64,000 nt of DNA, taken from positions 1 through 64,000 of the forward strand of contig WHTZ01000003.1 in assembly GCA_009377495.1 (NCBI GenBank), written 5' to 3'. This document shows, piece after piece, positions 18,352 through 27,176 of the stretch. Each line of letters begins with the position of its first letter. The stretch's first letter is position 1. The position numbers and the translations under genes are program-made. The notes beneath the pieces were generated by a model. That model searched no databases and was not told the origin of the DNA. It worked only from the letters and a program-made list of their open reading frames with translations. Source of the stretch: Luteitalea sp. GTDB taxonomy: Bacteria; Acidobacteriota; Vicinamibacteria; Vicinamibacterales; Vicinamibacteraceae.

Positions 18352-18989
18352 CCAGCCTCCTGAGTCGGCGGCGGCAACTCGATCATGCGACGAACCACGC
18401 TGAATAACTGGTGCGGCAGCGTCTCGCGCTGATCGGATGTCAGCGCGTCCCAGTTATCGATGAGCCAACGGTCGGCTGCCATATCGAAGGCAGAGATCAC
18501 GGCGAGCAGGAGATCGTCCGGAAGGTCGCGGCGAATACAGCCGATTTCCTGGCCGCGGCGCACGAACGACAACTGGATCTGCCGGCCGAGCTCGAACTTC
18601 TCCGCCACGACTTGACGAATCGCAGGATCCTCGGGCGGATGGTAGAGATGGCGCCAGAGTCCGATCCACCAAGGCATCGTGCGGACCACGTCGCGCGATC
18701 CCTCTCCGAACTGCTCCAGGGTCGACCAGAAGGTCTCTGCTTCCAGACGGCTGAAGTCGAAGAGTGTATCGGGCAGCACGCGTCGCCACGCCCAGTCGAG
18801 GACCGCCCCAAAGAGATCGGCTTTGTCGTCGAAGTAGTAGTAGAACTGGCCCTTACTGAGCCCGAGCCGCTCGATCACCTTGTTCAGCGAAGCTTGTTCG
18901 TAGCCGTGAGCCGCAAACTCGTCAGCGGCGGCTTCGAGGAGCCGATTGCGACGAGCGGCATCGAGGTTGAGGAAGCGGGGACGCGGCAC
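18348..18989 (-). CDS. TetR family transcriptional regulator
   Basis: 213 residues from a GTG at 18989 (GGAG upstream). The N-terminal HTH is [20 protein letters not shown] followed by [20 protein letters not shown], the standard TetR signature; the C-terminal 150 residues are the helical ligand-binding/dimer domain. The frame is also open upstream, but that extension would have to begin inside the tandem operator at 19027-19052, so I reject it. First gene of an efflux operon it presumably represses, inducer unknown. Confidence 0.92.
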   Translation of the reverse strand: MPRPRFLNLDAARRNRLLEAAADEFAAHGYEQASLNKVIERLGLSKGQFYYYFDDKADLFGAVLDWAWRRVLPDTLFDFSRLEAETFWSTLEQFGEGSRDVVRTMPWWIGLWRHLYHPPEDPAIRQVVAEKFELGRQIQLSFVRRGQEIGCIRRDLPDDLLLAVISAFDMAADRWLIDNWDALTSDQRETLPHQLFSVVRRMIELPPPTQEAG

Positions 18990-19026
18990 GTTCTCGTCTC
19001 CGGACCTACCCGGCTGCAGCGTACAG

Positions 19027-19052
19027 ACCGATCGGTCCAACCGATCGGTCCA
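19027..19052. promoter_or_regulatory. Tandem TetR-type operator
   Basis: Two exact 13-bp direct copies of ACCGATCGGTCCA (19027-19039 and 19040-19052), each containing the palindrome ACCGATCGGT. They lie 38-63 bp upstream of the TetR start. GACCG(A/C)YCGGTC-type palindromes are common operators of efflux-linked TetR regulators. Binding is inferred; the symmetry is directly visible. Confidence 0.75.
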
Positions 19053-19062
19053 ATCATATCAA

Positions 19063-19092
19063 GAAAGGGAACCGGTACCCGGTTCCTTTTTC
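19063..19092. terminator. Bidirectional terminator-like hairpin
   Basis: Stem GGAACCGG (19068-19075) / CCGGTTCC (19079-19086), loop TAC, with TTTTT on the plus side and CTTTCTT on the minus side. It directly follows the VapC stop (minus strand), so it most likely ends the vapBC transcript and insulates the TetR operon. Confidence 0.6.
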
Positions 19093-19497
19093 TCAGGGTG
19101 CCAGGATGCGCAGCTTGGGAAAATAGCTGCGATAGCGGCGCGCGTCTCGCGTGAGAAGTGTCATGCCTCGAACAGCGGCGTGAGCGCCAATGAAGAAGTC
19201 GGGCAGGGGCGAGCAGCGCCTCCCGCCGCGCCGCCGATACTGGACGAAGCATTTGGCGGCAAGAAACCCGGCCTCGTAGGGGATAGCCTCTCGGCGGTAA
19301 TAGTCTGTTGGCAGCGCTTCGTCGAGGTCCTCTATCCGGTCGAAATAGACCGAAATTTCCGCGTAGATCACCGGGTTGACGACCAGGATCTTGGCATCGG
19401 CGCATGACGCCAACATGAACGCAGACCAGTCCTGCCACTCCTGGTCTTCGGCGAGCACGTCGAGGATGACGTTGGAATCGACGAGCACCGCCGACAT
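19093..19497 (-). CDS. vapC: PIN-domain toxin, VapC family
   Basis: 134 residues with the PIN nuclease acidic residues: Asp7 in LVDSNV, Glu47 in YAEIS, Asp100 in LPDFFIGAHAA and Asp118 in LLTRDARRY. These would coordinate Mg2+ for RNA cleavage, typically of tRNA or rRNA. The gene starts on the A shared with the antitoxin stop (TGATG), the usual coupled order antitoxin-then-toxin. Intact by length and residues. Likely a stability or stress module. Confidence 0.9.
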   Translation of the reverse strand: MSAVLVDSNVILDVLAEDQEWQDWSAFMLASCADAKILVVNPVIYAEISVYFDRIEDLDEALPTDYYRREAIPYEAGFLAAKCFVQYRRRGGRRCSPLPDFFIGAHAAVRGMTLLTRDARRYRSYFPKLRILAP

Positions 19498-19733
19498 CAG
19501 TATTCTCGCGTGAGCGCGAGGATCTCGTCGGTCGTCATCGAGCTGGTCTGCCTTGCCCCTACGGCGCGCATCCGGCGGATCAGTTCGCTGCCACGCGTCT
19601 GCTGACCGGATGCCTTGCGAATGCGAACCGAATTCTCAACGACGTCGAAGACGACCTCAGTACTTGGTAGCAGGCCGAGCTGCTGCCGGATGGCCAGGGG
19701 GATGGTGACTTGACCCTTGGTTGTGAGCCGCAT
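19497..19733 (-). CDS. vapB: AbrB/MazE-type antitoxin, VapB
   Basis: 78 residues. The N-terminus MRLTTKGQVTIPLAIRQQLG is the swapped-hairpin SpoVT/AbrB DNA-binding motif; the C-terminal half (RGSELIRRMRAVGARQTSSM onward) would thread into the toxin. GGAG precedes the ATG at 19733; an upstream TTG would add residues that overlap the promoter repeats and is less likely. It should neutralise the PIN toxin and autoregulate through the repeats just upstream. Confidence 0.88.
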   Translation of the reverse strand: MRLTTKGQVTIPLAIRQQLGLLPSTEVVFDVVENSVRIRKASGQQTRGSELIRRMRAVGARQTSSMTTDEILALTREY

Positions 19734-19735
19734 GA

Positions 19736-19759
19736 GTATTACTCCTACTGGTATTACTC
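19736..19759. promoter_or_regulatory. Direct repeats upstream of vapBC
   Basis: GTATTACTC occurs twice (19736-19744, 19751-19759) with a 15-bp period, immediately before the antitoxin start. Such repeats commonly bind the antitoxin or toxin-antitoxin complex. The proximal copy overlaps the ribosome-binding site. Confidence 0.45.
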
Positions 19760-19799
19760 TAACGCCTCGGCGGGACGCAGTCAACGTTGCGCCTGAGAC

Positions 19800-19843
19800 C
19801 CCAACCTTGTCACCTCCTCACCTTGTCACCCCCTCACCCGTCT
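19800..19843 (-). repeat. G-rich tract at 3' end of cytochrome-LRR gene
   Basis: Read on the minus strand: GGGTGAGGGGGTGACAAGG, then GTGAGGAGGTGACAAGG, then TTGGGG and GTCTCAGGC (to about 19790). The last codons of the gene fall in it. Same design as 13931-13986. Confidence 0.5.
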
Positions 19844-21341
19844 CGTCCTTGGCTTCTTGGCTCTTTGGCCCCGTGACGAAGTCGCCACCGCTGATGACGA
19901 CGCAGTTCGGGAGGGCGGACGCGACACGGCTTACGTCTGCGTCAGGCAGGGATGTGCCGGAGAGGGTAAGATGCTGCAAGCTGGCGAGCGTCGCGAGGTC
20001 ACGCGTGACGCCTGGATCGAGCGGCGTGGCCGCGAGGTTCAGCGTTTGGAGCTGCGCGAGCGCGCGCAGTCGGCCTAGGTCCCGGCCCTGGACCTTCGTG
20101 AACGCGAGGTTGAGCGTGAGCAGGTTGGTCCAGGTGGCCAACGTCGTGACGGCGGCGTCGGTTGCATCTGAATGCGAGAGGTCCGCTTCGCGCACGAACA
20201 GGGCGAGCGGCGCCAGCTTGGCCAGCGCGTTATCGACGCCGCCGCTCGGAAGGCTGAATGCGCTGACGCGGAGGCCATCACGCGCATCACTCGAGACCGG
20301 CGTTACGACAAGCCCAGTGGCACGTGCGAGCCTGGTTGCCTCCTCGAGTGGCAGCGGCCCAGCCGGTCCCGTAGCGGTGGCACGATCCAACAATCGTGCG
20401 ACCTCATCCGGCGGGCTCTTGGCATCAGCGAGCGTCATCTCCTCCGATGCACCGGACGCGATCCACCAGCGGAGAAGCGCCACCTCCTCCTCGCTGAGCG
20501 GCGGTCGCCCTTCCGCAGGCATCGCCTCCTCGTGATCACGCGGCAGCGTGACACGACGGAGCATCTCGCTGTTGTCGACTTCGCCAGCGCGCACGACCGG
20601 CCCGTGCTTTCCTCCCTGTCTCAGTGCCGCAAAGGAGTCCAGGCGAAGGTCGCCTTTAACTTGGCTGGTCCCGTGGCACGTGGTGCAGTTCTCGCGCAAG
20701 ACGGGCTGCACGAGCGCATCGAAAATCCCGCTGTCGGGTCCAATTGGCGCCTCCGGCTCCTCTTGGCGCCAGGGTAGGTGTTCTGTCAGGTACGTCTCAC
20801 CGTGCGTGAGCTGACCGCCCAGGTGCCCCGTCCATACCGTGAGCAGCAATGCGACCACGAGCACGGCGCGCGAGCACGTCAGCCAACGTCGGAGCTCGCG
20901 CTCGCGGGACGCACGCGCGGCCATCACGCGCAGCGCCGCGGCGATGAGCATCGTCGACACAACACCGCTCGCCGCCCAATAGTGGCGAGACAGGATGCTA
21001 CCTGTCGTGCCTTCGCCCCGCGCGAGCAGAACGCCAAGCGTGAACGCCACGAGCGCGCTCATGGCCGCAAGCATCAGAAGCAGAGGGACGACGACCTCGA
21101 GCGAGCGCGCACGCTCACCTCGCCGGAGCCCAGCGAAGGCGGGGCGGGCCGCGAAGACATCGAGTGCAAACGCGAGCGGCACCAACGTGACCGGGAAATG
21201 CACGAGAAGGGGATGGAATCGGCCGAGGAACGCCAGCCAGCCTCCCGCCGCGTCGCCCGATGGCGGCACGAGCAGCGGCAGGAGCGGGGGCACCAGCGCG
21301 ATGAGCAAGGCCGCGACGATGAGGTGACGTTGCGCGCGCAT
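19818..21341 (-). CDS. Membrane cytochrome c / leucine-rich-repeat fusion
   Basis: 507 residues. The first about 175 residues hold four or five membrane helices with LGRFHPLLVHFPVTLVPLAF, as in DUF2231-type domains. Next comes a planctomycete-type cytochrome c domain with heme motif CTTCH (219-223) and LSEEEVALLRWWIASGA. The last about 150 residues are short leucine-rich repeats (LTLNLAFTKVQGRDLGRL; LQTLNLAATPLDPGVTRDL; LQHLTLSGTSLPDADVS). The heme and LRR parts should face the periplasm. Downstream in a run with a membrane protein, anti-sigma-like protein and ECF sigma factor. Function unknown; electron transfer coupled to a binding surface is an inference. Confidence 0.85.
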   Translation of the reverse strand: MRAQRHLIVAALLIALVPPLLPLLVPPSGDAAGGWLAFLGRFHPLLVHFPVTLVPLAFALDVFAARPAFAGLRRGERARSLEVVVPLLLMLAAMSALVAFTLGVLLARGEGTTGSILSRHYWAASGVVSTMLIAAALRVMAARASRERELRRWLTCSRAVLVVALLLTVWTGHLGGQLTHGETYLTEHLPWRQEEPEAPIGPDSGIFDALVQPVLRENCTTCHGTSQVKGDLRLDSFAALRQGGKHGPVVRAGEVDNSEMLRRVTLPRDHEEAMPAEGRPPLSEEEVALLRWWIASGASEEMTLADAKSPPDEVARLLDRATATGPAGPLPLEEATRLARATGLVVTPVSSDARDGLRVSAFSLPSGGVDNALAKLAPLALFVREADLSHSDATDAAVTTLATWTNLLTLNLAFTKVQGRDLGRLRALAQLQTLNLAATPLDPGVTRDLATLASLQHLTLSGTSLPDADVSRVASALPNCVVISGGDFVTGPKSQEAKDETGEGVTR

Positions 21342-22298
21342 CTAGATGGATCCCTGCGCTGATTCCTGCGCGAAGCCTTGCACGGCCTCCGAGACCTCTC
21401 GCCAGACGTAGCCACGGCTCGCCTGGAGTATGGCCTGTAACTGATAGGCTGGGCCGAGCGCGAAGCAGGCGCTCGCGACGAACCAGACGTGCCAGGAGAC
21501 CACGGCCAGCGCATACGGCAGATAACCCTTGCCCCAGGCCCAGAGCCCCATGTCCCCGAGCGATGTGAGCAGGATGGCCGTTGTGAAGGCCACCCAACAA
21601 CGAGGAATCAGTCCCCAACCCAGGTTGGCCGCCGATCGGTGGATGAGAATCGCCTCCAGCAACAGCACGCACAACAGCGGATCGCTGGTCCATGCCAGCA
21701 CCACGTCAACCGGCTCGCTCGGGCGCATGGGCGTCAAGACGGAGGTGGCAAAGAAGTGGATCGTATAGCCGGAGACGATGCCAATGAGGATGACATCGAT
21801 CGGTTTCAGCCTGCCCAGAACGCCGTTGCGGCGACACGCCCGAAGCACGTAGAACAATCCGCAGGCGAGCAGCGCCATGTACAGTGGACTCAAGACGCGC
21901 CCGACGTCCAGGGCGCGATCGATCAAGATCTCGCTCGTGTTGGCGGACAAATACACGAGAGGATTCATCAGCGACGGCCGGCCGAGCAGGTGGCCGGCCA
22001 GCGCGCCTACCAACTGACACAGAGCCGAGAGAAAGATCAAGAACCAGGCTGGACGAAGCAATTCGCCGCGCGAGAAGTGCCGCCAGACGAGGCCGCTCAG
22101 TGCGGCTCCGAGAGCGCTGCACGCGATGAAGAAGAGCGTCCCCGGGTAATGGAAGTAGCTCTGAATCCAGGCCGGGTCTCCCGTTTGCCACCACGCCACA
22201 GACGCGGCCGCGCCGAGCGCGAGCAACACGGTCGTGCTGCCGACGATCCAACGCGGGGAAGCCTCCAGGCGCGATGGGAGTGGACGCGAGGTCGGCAT
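21342..22298 (-). CDS. Polytopic membrane protein, unknown
   Basis: 318 residues starting at the ATG at 22298; the frame is open upstream through the neighbouring gene but that is shadow. About eight hydrophobic helices are visible (e.g. WIVGSTTVLLALGAAASVAW; TLFFIACSALGAALSGLVW; PIDVILIGIVSGYTIHFFAT). No family recognised. It ends exactly at the base before the cytochrome-LRR gene stop/start region, implying co-transcription; it could be the membrane partner of that cytochrome. Confidence 0.75.
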   Translation of the reverse strand: MPTSRPLPSRLEASPRWIVGSTTVLLALGAAASVAWWQTGDPAWIQSYFHYPGTLFFIACSALGAALSGLVWRHFSRGELLRPAWFLIFLSALCQLVGALAGHLLGRPSLMNPLVYLSANTSEILIDRALDVGRVLSPLYMALLACGLFYVLRACRRNGVLGRLKPIDVILIGIVSGYTIHFFATSVLTPMRPSEPVDVVLAWTSDPLLCVLLLEAILIHRSAANLGWGLIPRCWVAFTTAILLTSLGDMGLWAWGKGYLPYALAVVSWHVWFVASACFALGPAYQLQAILQASRGYVWREVSEAVQGFAQESAQGSI

Positions 22299-22303
22299 CG
22301 ATA

Positions 22304-22825
22304 TTAGCAGGCCGTCGTGCGGGCTATCTCTCTCGCCAGCGCCTCGCCGGCCCGCCTGCCGAGAAAGACGCTGAAGAGCGCCTTGGTGGCTGGCAGCAGA
22401 TGCGCGTCGCCCTGCCGCGCGGAGCCACCGCAGCGCTCGATGCGCGTCGCCGCGCGCGCACCAAAGTACAGCCTGAGCGCTCTGGTGGCGCGCCAGTCGA
22501 CGGCGGATCGGGTAGAGAAAGATGACAGGCATCTTTTCTCCACCCCCTGCAACGAGCGCCATGTGCGCATCCTCGCCTGGAGATCGCGGAACCCTTCATC
22601 GAGGGCGTCGGCCCGATCTTTGTGGAGCGAGGGCAGCGCAGGCCGCCGGCTGACGTCGTACAGGCGCTCGGCTTCGTTCCGGCACGGCGCGCACGTGACG
22701 AGGTGCGCCGCGAGCTCGGTGGCTTTTGTGGAACGCATCTCGCCATCGCACCAGGCCAGGATGTCCTCGATGCCAGGATGCCCGACGGGCATGCGTCCCC
22801 GCAGCCAGTGGAAGAACCGGTTCAT
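22304..22825 (-). CDS. Zinc-finger (zf-HC2) anti-sigma-like protein
   Basis: 173 residues. The N-terminal half has IEDILAWCDGEM and the H-x3-C-x2-C site His41, Cys45, Cys48 (AAHLVTCAPC) of ZAS anti-sigma domains. The rest is basic and has no obvious membrane helix, so it may be a soluble sensor. Its ATG shares a base with the sigma-factor stop (TGATG), strongly suggesting that it controls that sigma factor. Confidence 0.8.
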   Translation of the reverse strand: MNRFFHWLRGRMPVGHPGIEDILAWCDGEMRSTKATELAAHLVTCAPCRNEAERLYDVSRRPALPSLHKDRADALDEGFRDLQARMRTWRSLQGVEKRCLSSFSTRSAVDWRATRALRLYFGARAATRIERCGGSARQGDAHLLPATKALFSVFLGRRAGEALAREIARTTAC

Positions 22826-23448
22826 CAGGTACTCCCCGCCTGAAAAGGGAGCTGGTCCGCTTTTCCGAGGGCGAGACGCATTTTTCGCATGGCGCGCGAG
22901 ATCAACGCACCGACGGTCCCTGATCGAACTCGCAACGCCGTGGCGATCTCATCGTATCGAAGGCCGGCGCCTCGGAGCCTGACACATTCCCGCTCACGAG
23001 GCGTCAACGTCTCCTGGATGAGGCGAAGCACCTCGCGGCGATAGTAACTGGCTTCCACGTCCTGGTCGGTGCCCGGACAGGAGGACAGCTCCTCGATGCT
23101 GCGTTCGTCTCGGGCCCGGTACGCCTTCATCCTGTCGAGCAAGTAATTACGCATCACCCGATAAATCCAGGCGCGAGCGTTCGTGATCTGCTTCCCGTTA
23201 CAGAGCGCGACGAAGTAGCGCATGAAGGCTTCTTGCAGCGCATCGCGAGCTAGCTCCTCGTCTTTGCTCAGCAACAGCGCGTAACGGCGAAACTCGGCCG
23301 CGCTCTCGTGGTAGAGCGCAGACGCTCGGCGCTCCGCCTGGTCGGCCAACACGTCCGCTGCGGGTTGTGCTTCGCGGTGACCCAGAGAAACGGCGAGCGG
23401 TTTCGTCATCTTGGACGGCGCCAGAGAGGCAAGGAAGTCCCGCTGCAT
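22825..23448 (-). CDS. ECF RNA polymerase sigma factor
   Basis: 207 residues with region 2 (DEELARDALQEAFMRYFVAL, then ARAWIYRVMRNYLLDRMKAY) and region 4 (LTPRERECVRLRGAGLRYDE, IATALRVRSGTVGALISRAM). These recruit RNA polymerase to alternative promoters. Translationally coupled to the zinc-finger protein. The gene diverges from the TonB receptor at 23623 with a 174-bp spacer, so autoregulation or control of the receptor is possible but not shown. Confidence 0.92.
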   Translation of the reverse strand: MQRDFLASLAPSKMTKPLAVSLGHREAQPAADVLADQAERRASALYHESAAEFRRYALLLSKDEELARDALQEAFMRYFVALCNGKQITNARAWIYRVMRNYLLDRMKAYRARDERSIEELSSCPGTDQDVEASYYRREVLRLIQETLTPRERECVRLRGAGLRYDEIATALRVRSGTVGALISRAMRKMRLALGKADQLPFQAGST

Positions 23449-23622
23449 GACTCTCGATCTGCGCAGAGGGACGTAACGGAGTCAGCATAACACGTCGGGT
23501 ATCTCTCTAGAAAAAGGAAGAGATGCCCGCATCGTTTCTCGTAAAGAAATCCGCGGGCCGAATCGTCATAGTGAGAACGCGATCCGAGCCGTGAGCCGTT
23601 CTCGGGAAAGGACGGGTGAGCT

Positions 23623-26600
23623 GTGTTCCGCGCACGCAGACGAAGCAGAGACAGGGCGCGAGCGCTGCTGCTTTTCGCGGCGTTCCTCATATTGCTATTT
23701 CCGGTGCCCGCACAGCCGCAAACGGGCCGCGGCGTGATCACCGGCGTCGTGACCGATACCTCATCGGCGGTGATGCCCGGTGTCACGGTGATGGTGACGA
23801 ACGCAGAAACAGGTGTCGTGCACCTCGCCGTCAGCAACGAGCGTGGGCTTTACTCGGTTCTCAATCTTCCTCCGGGGACGTATTCGGCCTCCTTCACACT
23901 ACCGGGTATGCAAGCGGTTGAGCTCGATGGCGTCAGGGTCTTCGTCAATCAAACCGTGCAACTGGACAGGGTCATGGAGGTGGGCGCTGTGGAGGAAGCG
24001 GTCACCGTCACGGGTGCGGCTCCGCTCAATACCCAGACATCGAGCATCGGCACGGGCCTCGATCACCGCACGATCACGGATCTGCCGCTTCCCATCGAGG
24101 GTGGGCGTGGGCTGGAGTCGTTCACGTATGCCGTGACACCATCGGTCGAAGGCAACGCGTGGACCTCCTACATCAACGGTGGGCCGGCGTTCTCGAAGGA
24201 AGCGCTCTTCGATGGCACCACGGCCACGGTGCAGATTGGCGGCGACATCGAGGCCACGAGCCCTTCGCTCGAAGCCGTCGAACAGTTCAAGGTGGAAACC
24301 AGCGGGATGCCGGCAGAGCTCGGGCGGACTGGCGGCGGCGTCATGATCTTCGCGCTCAAATCGGGCACGAACCAGCTCCACGGCAGTGCCGTGAGCTTCC
24401 TGCGCAACGAGTTCCTGAACGCCAACACCTGGAACAACAACTTCCTCGCCAGCACCAACCCAGACGACAGACACCTGTACGACAAGCCAAAGGATCGCCA
24501 ATTCACCTATGCCTTCAGTGGTGGCGGCCCAATCGTGAAGAACAAGACATTCGTCTTCGGTGCGTTCGAGCACTTCTTCAAGGACGATCTCACCTTGGGA
24601 CCGCTGAGCGCGACAGTTCCCGTTCCGGCGTTTCTCGATGGCGACTTCAGCGCACTGCTCAACACGAGCGGCCGGCCGCTGGGCCAAGACGCCGCTGGGA
24701 ACCCGATGTATCCCGGGGCCATCATCGATCCGGAGACCGGGGTCGTCTTTCCGGGCAATGTAATACCGCGAAGCCGGATCACCGGCGTGTCCCAGCGGAT
24801 CGTAGACCTGTACCGGGAGTTGTACCGGCCCGCCATCCCGGATCGGCTGAGCGACAACAACGCGCTGCCGGGCGCGCAAACGACCCATCAATCGGCGTCG
24901 CAGTTCTCGATCAAGATCGATCACGGCCTCAGTGACAAGAGCCGGCTGACTGGATCGTTCATCTTGGTGAATCAGCCGCGCGTCCTGGTCGACTCCGGTG
25001 GCATCTGGGATCCTTCGGATCCAAACGATACGGGTGGGCCGCTCTCTCGCGCGAGACAGCAGGATGTCACCAGCCGGTCCTTCCGCTTGAGCCACAGCTA
25101 CGTGCTGAGCGCCAATGTGCTGCACGTGACCAACTTCGCCTACGGGCGCTATCGCAATCCAAGCGTCGCGAGCTCGTCGGAGGGTAACTGGTTGGAGCAG
25201 TTGGGGCTCGGCTCCGGCGTGGGCAATTTTCCCGAAATCAACTTCGGTGCGGCCGTAGGTGGCGTCGGGACCACCGGGATTGGGTATGGCATCTCCGGCT
25301 ATTACGTCTCCGACGTGTTTACGCTGAGCAACGCCCTGAGCTGGATCAAGGGCCGTCACAACGCCAAGTTCGGCTTTGAGGGCCGGCTGTATCACATGAA
25401 CAGCCATTCGCCTGCCGAGGCCGCGCAGCGGTACTCGTTCAGCAACCATCAGACAGGGGCACCGCTCGAACCCTGGGCCAATCAGGTCGGCTTCGGATTC
25501 GCGAGCTTTCTGCTCGGCGCGGTCGAGAGCGCGAGCCAGGACGTGCCGATCGACCTCTATGGTCGCCGGAAGTACTTCGCGCTCTACGCTCAAGATGACT
25601 TCAGAGTAACAGACAAGCTAACCCTGAACCTTGGCCTCCGTTGGGAGGCGACGACCCCTCTCACGGAGAAGTACGGACACTGGGCCAACTTCGAATATGA
25701 CCTCGTCAACACACGTCTCGACATTCCAGGTGCGCTCGCATACGCGACCGATGGCAGCAGCTCATTCATGGGTGAGCGCGACTGGCTCGAGTTCGGGCCA
25801 CGCGCTGGCCTGGCCTATCGGGCGAGCGACAAGCTCGTGATTCGAGGCGCGTACGGCATCCTGTACATGCCCCTCGGGTTGAATTTCTGGAGTGGCGTTC
25901 CCTATGGCTTCTCGCCAGCATCACAGGGCACCAATCAGGTTGTGCCGAGGGTCGACAGGGCGCCGGCGTTCTACTGGGATCGGGGCTACGCGGGAGAGTT
26001 CGTGCCCGGCTCGGAGGACCCAAACCACGTGCAGAACCCGATGGTCCGGATCGATCCTCGGGCGCTCGAGGCCGGTCGCATCCAGCAATGGAATGCCGGC
26101 TTCGAGCTCCAGATTGCCAAAGACACGTCGGTCGGCGTGAACTACGTCGGCAACAGAGGCAGTCGTCTCCAGAGCGATCAGTTCGAGCGCAACCAACCTC
26201 TCGACGCGGCGGCCGTGACCAGGCTCCTGCAGTCGGGCAACGAGTTCACCCCCATCACGAGCCCAGAGGAGGCCGCCGCGGTTGGGGTACCGTATCCGTA
26301 TCCGGGCTTCGCTGGCCCAGCCTGGGTGGGATTGTCGCCTTACCCGCAGATTGCCGAGCAGTTCGCGCCGCTCTTCGTGATCGGCGTGCCGAAAGCAGGT
26401 CCGATTACCGGGCGCTGCAGCTTACCGTGAGCCGCCGTGGCACCCGCGGGCTGACCTTCGAGCTCGGTCATACCTGGTCACGCGCACGAGGCAATGCCAG
26501 CAATGCGTTCGAGGAGAATGGGTGGAACGGCGATATTCAGGACGTGACAAAGCTGGATCAGGAAGCCAAGTCTTTGGTTGGGATCGACCTGACGCACGTC

Positions 26601-27164
26601 TTCAAAGGCTACGTGTCGTATGAGTTACCGCTTGGCGAAGGCCGTCGCTTCCTGGCCGACGCCTCCGGGCTGCTCAACGCCCTGGTCGGGGGGTGGACCA
26701 TTGCCGGCATCGTGAACTATCAATCTGGCCGGCCCATACCGATTGTCTCCAACAACTGGTATCAGGTTTGGAGCGGCACGATCTACGCAAACGTCGATCC
26801 AAACGGCGATTTCGAGCGTCAGTTCGACGCGGACAACTTCGATGCTGCGAACCCCGACGCGCCCGGTAATCGCTATTTCGATCCAGCGTCGTTCAGCAAT
26901 CCGCCCTACGGCGAGCTTGGCTCCGGCCCACGGCTCCAACCCGAGCTGCGCGACTTCGGTTACCTGCGGGAGGACGTGAGTCTACTCAAGAACTTCAGGA
27001 TTGGCCACGTCCGCCTCCAGGTTCGTGCAGAGTTCTACAACGTGTTCAATCGTCACTACTTCAACACGCCGGAGACCGACATCAATAGTCCCTTCTTCGG
27101 ACACGTGACCAGCGTCGGCGGGAATCCGCGGACGGGCCAGCTTGGGCTGCGAGTCGACTGGTAG
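23623..27164 (+). pseudogene. TonB-dependent receptor with carboxypeptidase-like domain, frameshifted
   Basis: From a GTG at 23623: signal peptide (LLFAAFLILLFPVPAQ), a CarboxypepD_reg domain (GVITGVVTDTSSAVMPGVTV), a plug region (LPLPIEGGRGLESFTY), and a long OmpA/TonB-type barrel. The frame ends early at 26430 after PLFVIGVPKAG, while the adjacent +1 frame continues SDYRALQLTVSRRGTRG through the final strands and stops at 27164 (GQLGLRVDW). The break is within about 26388-26402. Together they give a normal-length outer-membrane receptor of about 1180 residues. As written it lacks the last about 250 residues of barrel, so it is either inactive or carries a sequencing error. The neighbouring beta-helix gene suggests polysaccharide uptake. 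Confidence 0.85.
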
Positions 27165-27176
27165 GGTGCGCGTCAC

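Noticed and set aside
19734-19784. Longer antitoxin from an upstream TTG
   Set aside because: Would cover the promoter direct repeats and lacks a ribosome-binding site; the ATG at 19733 has GGAG.
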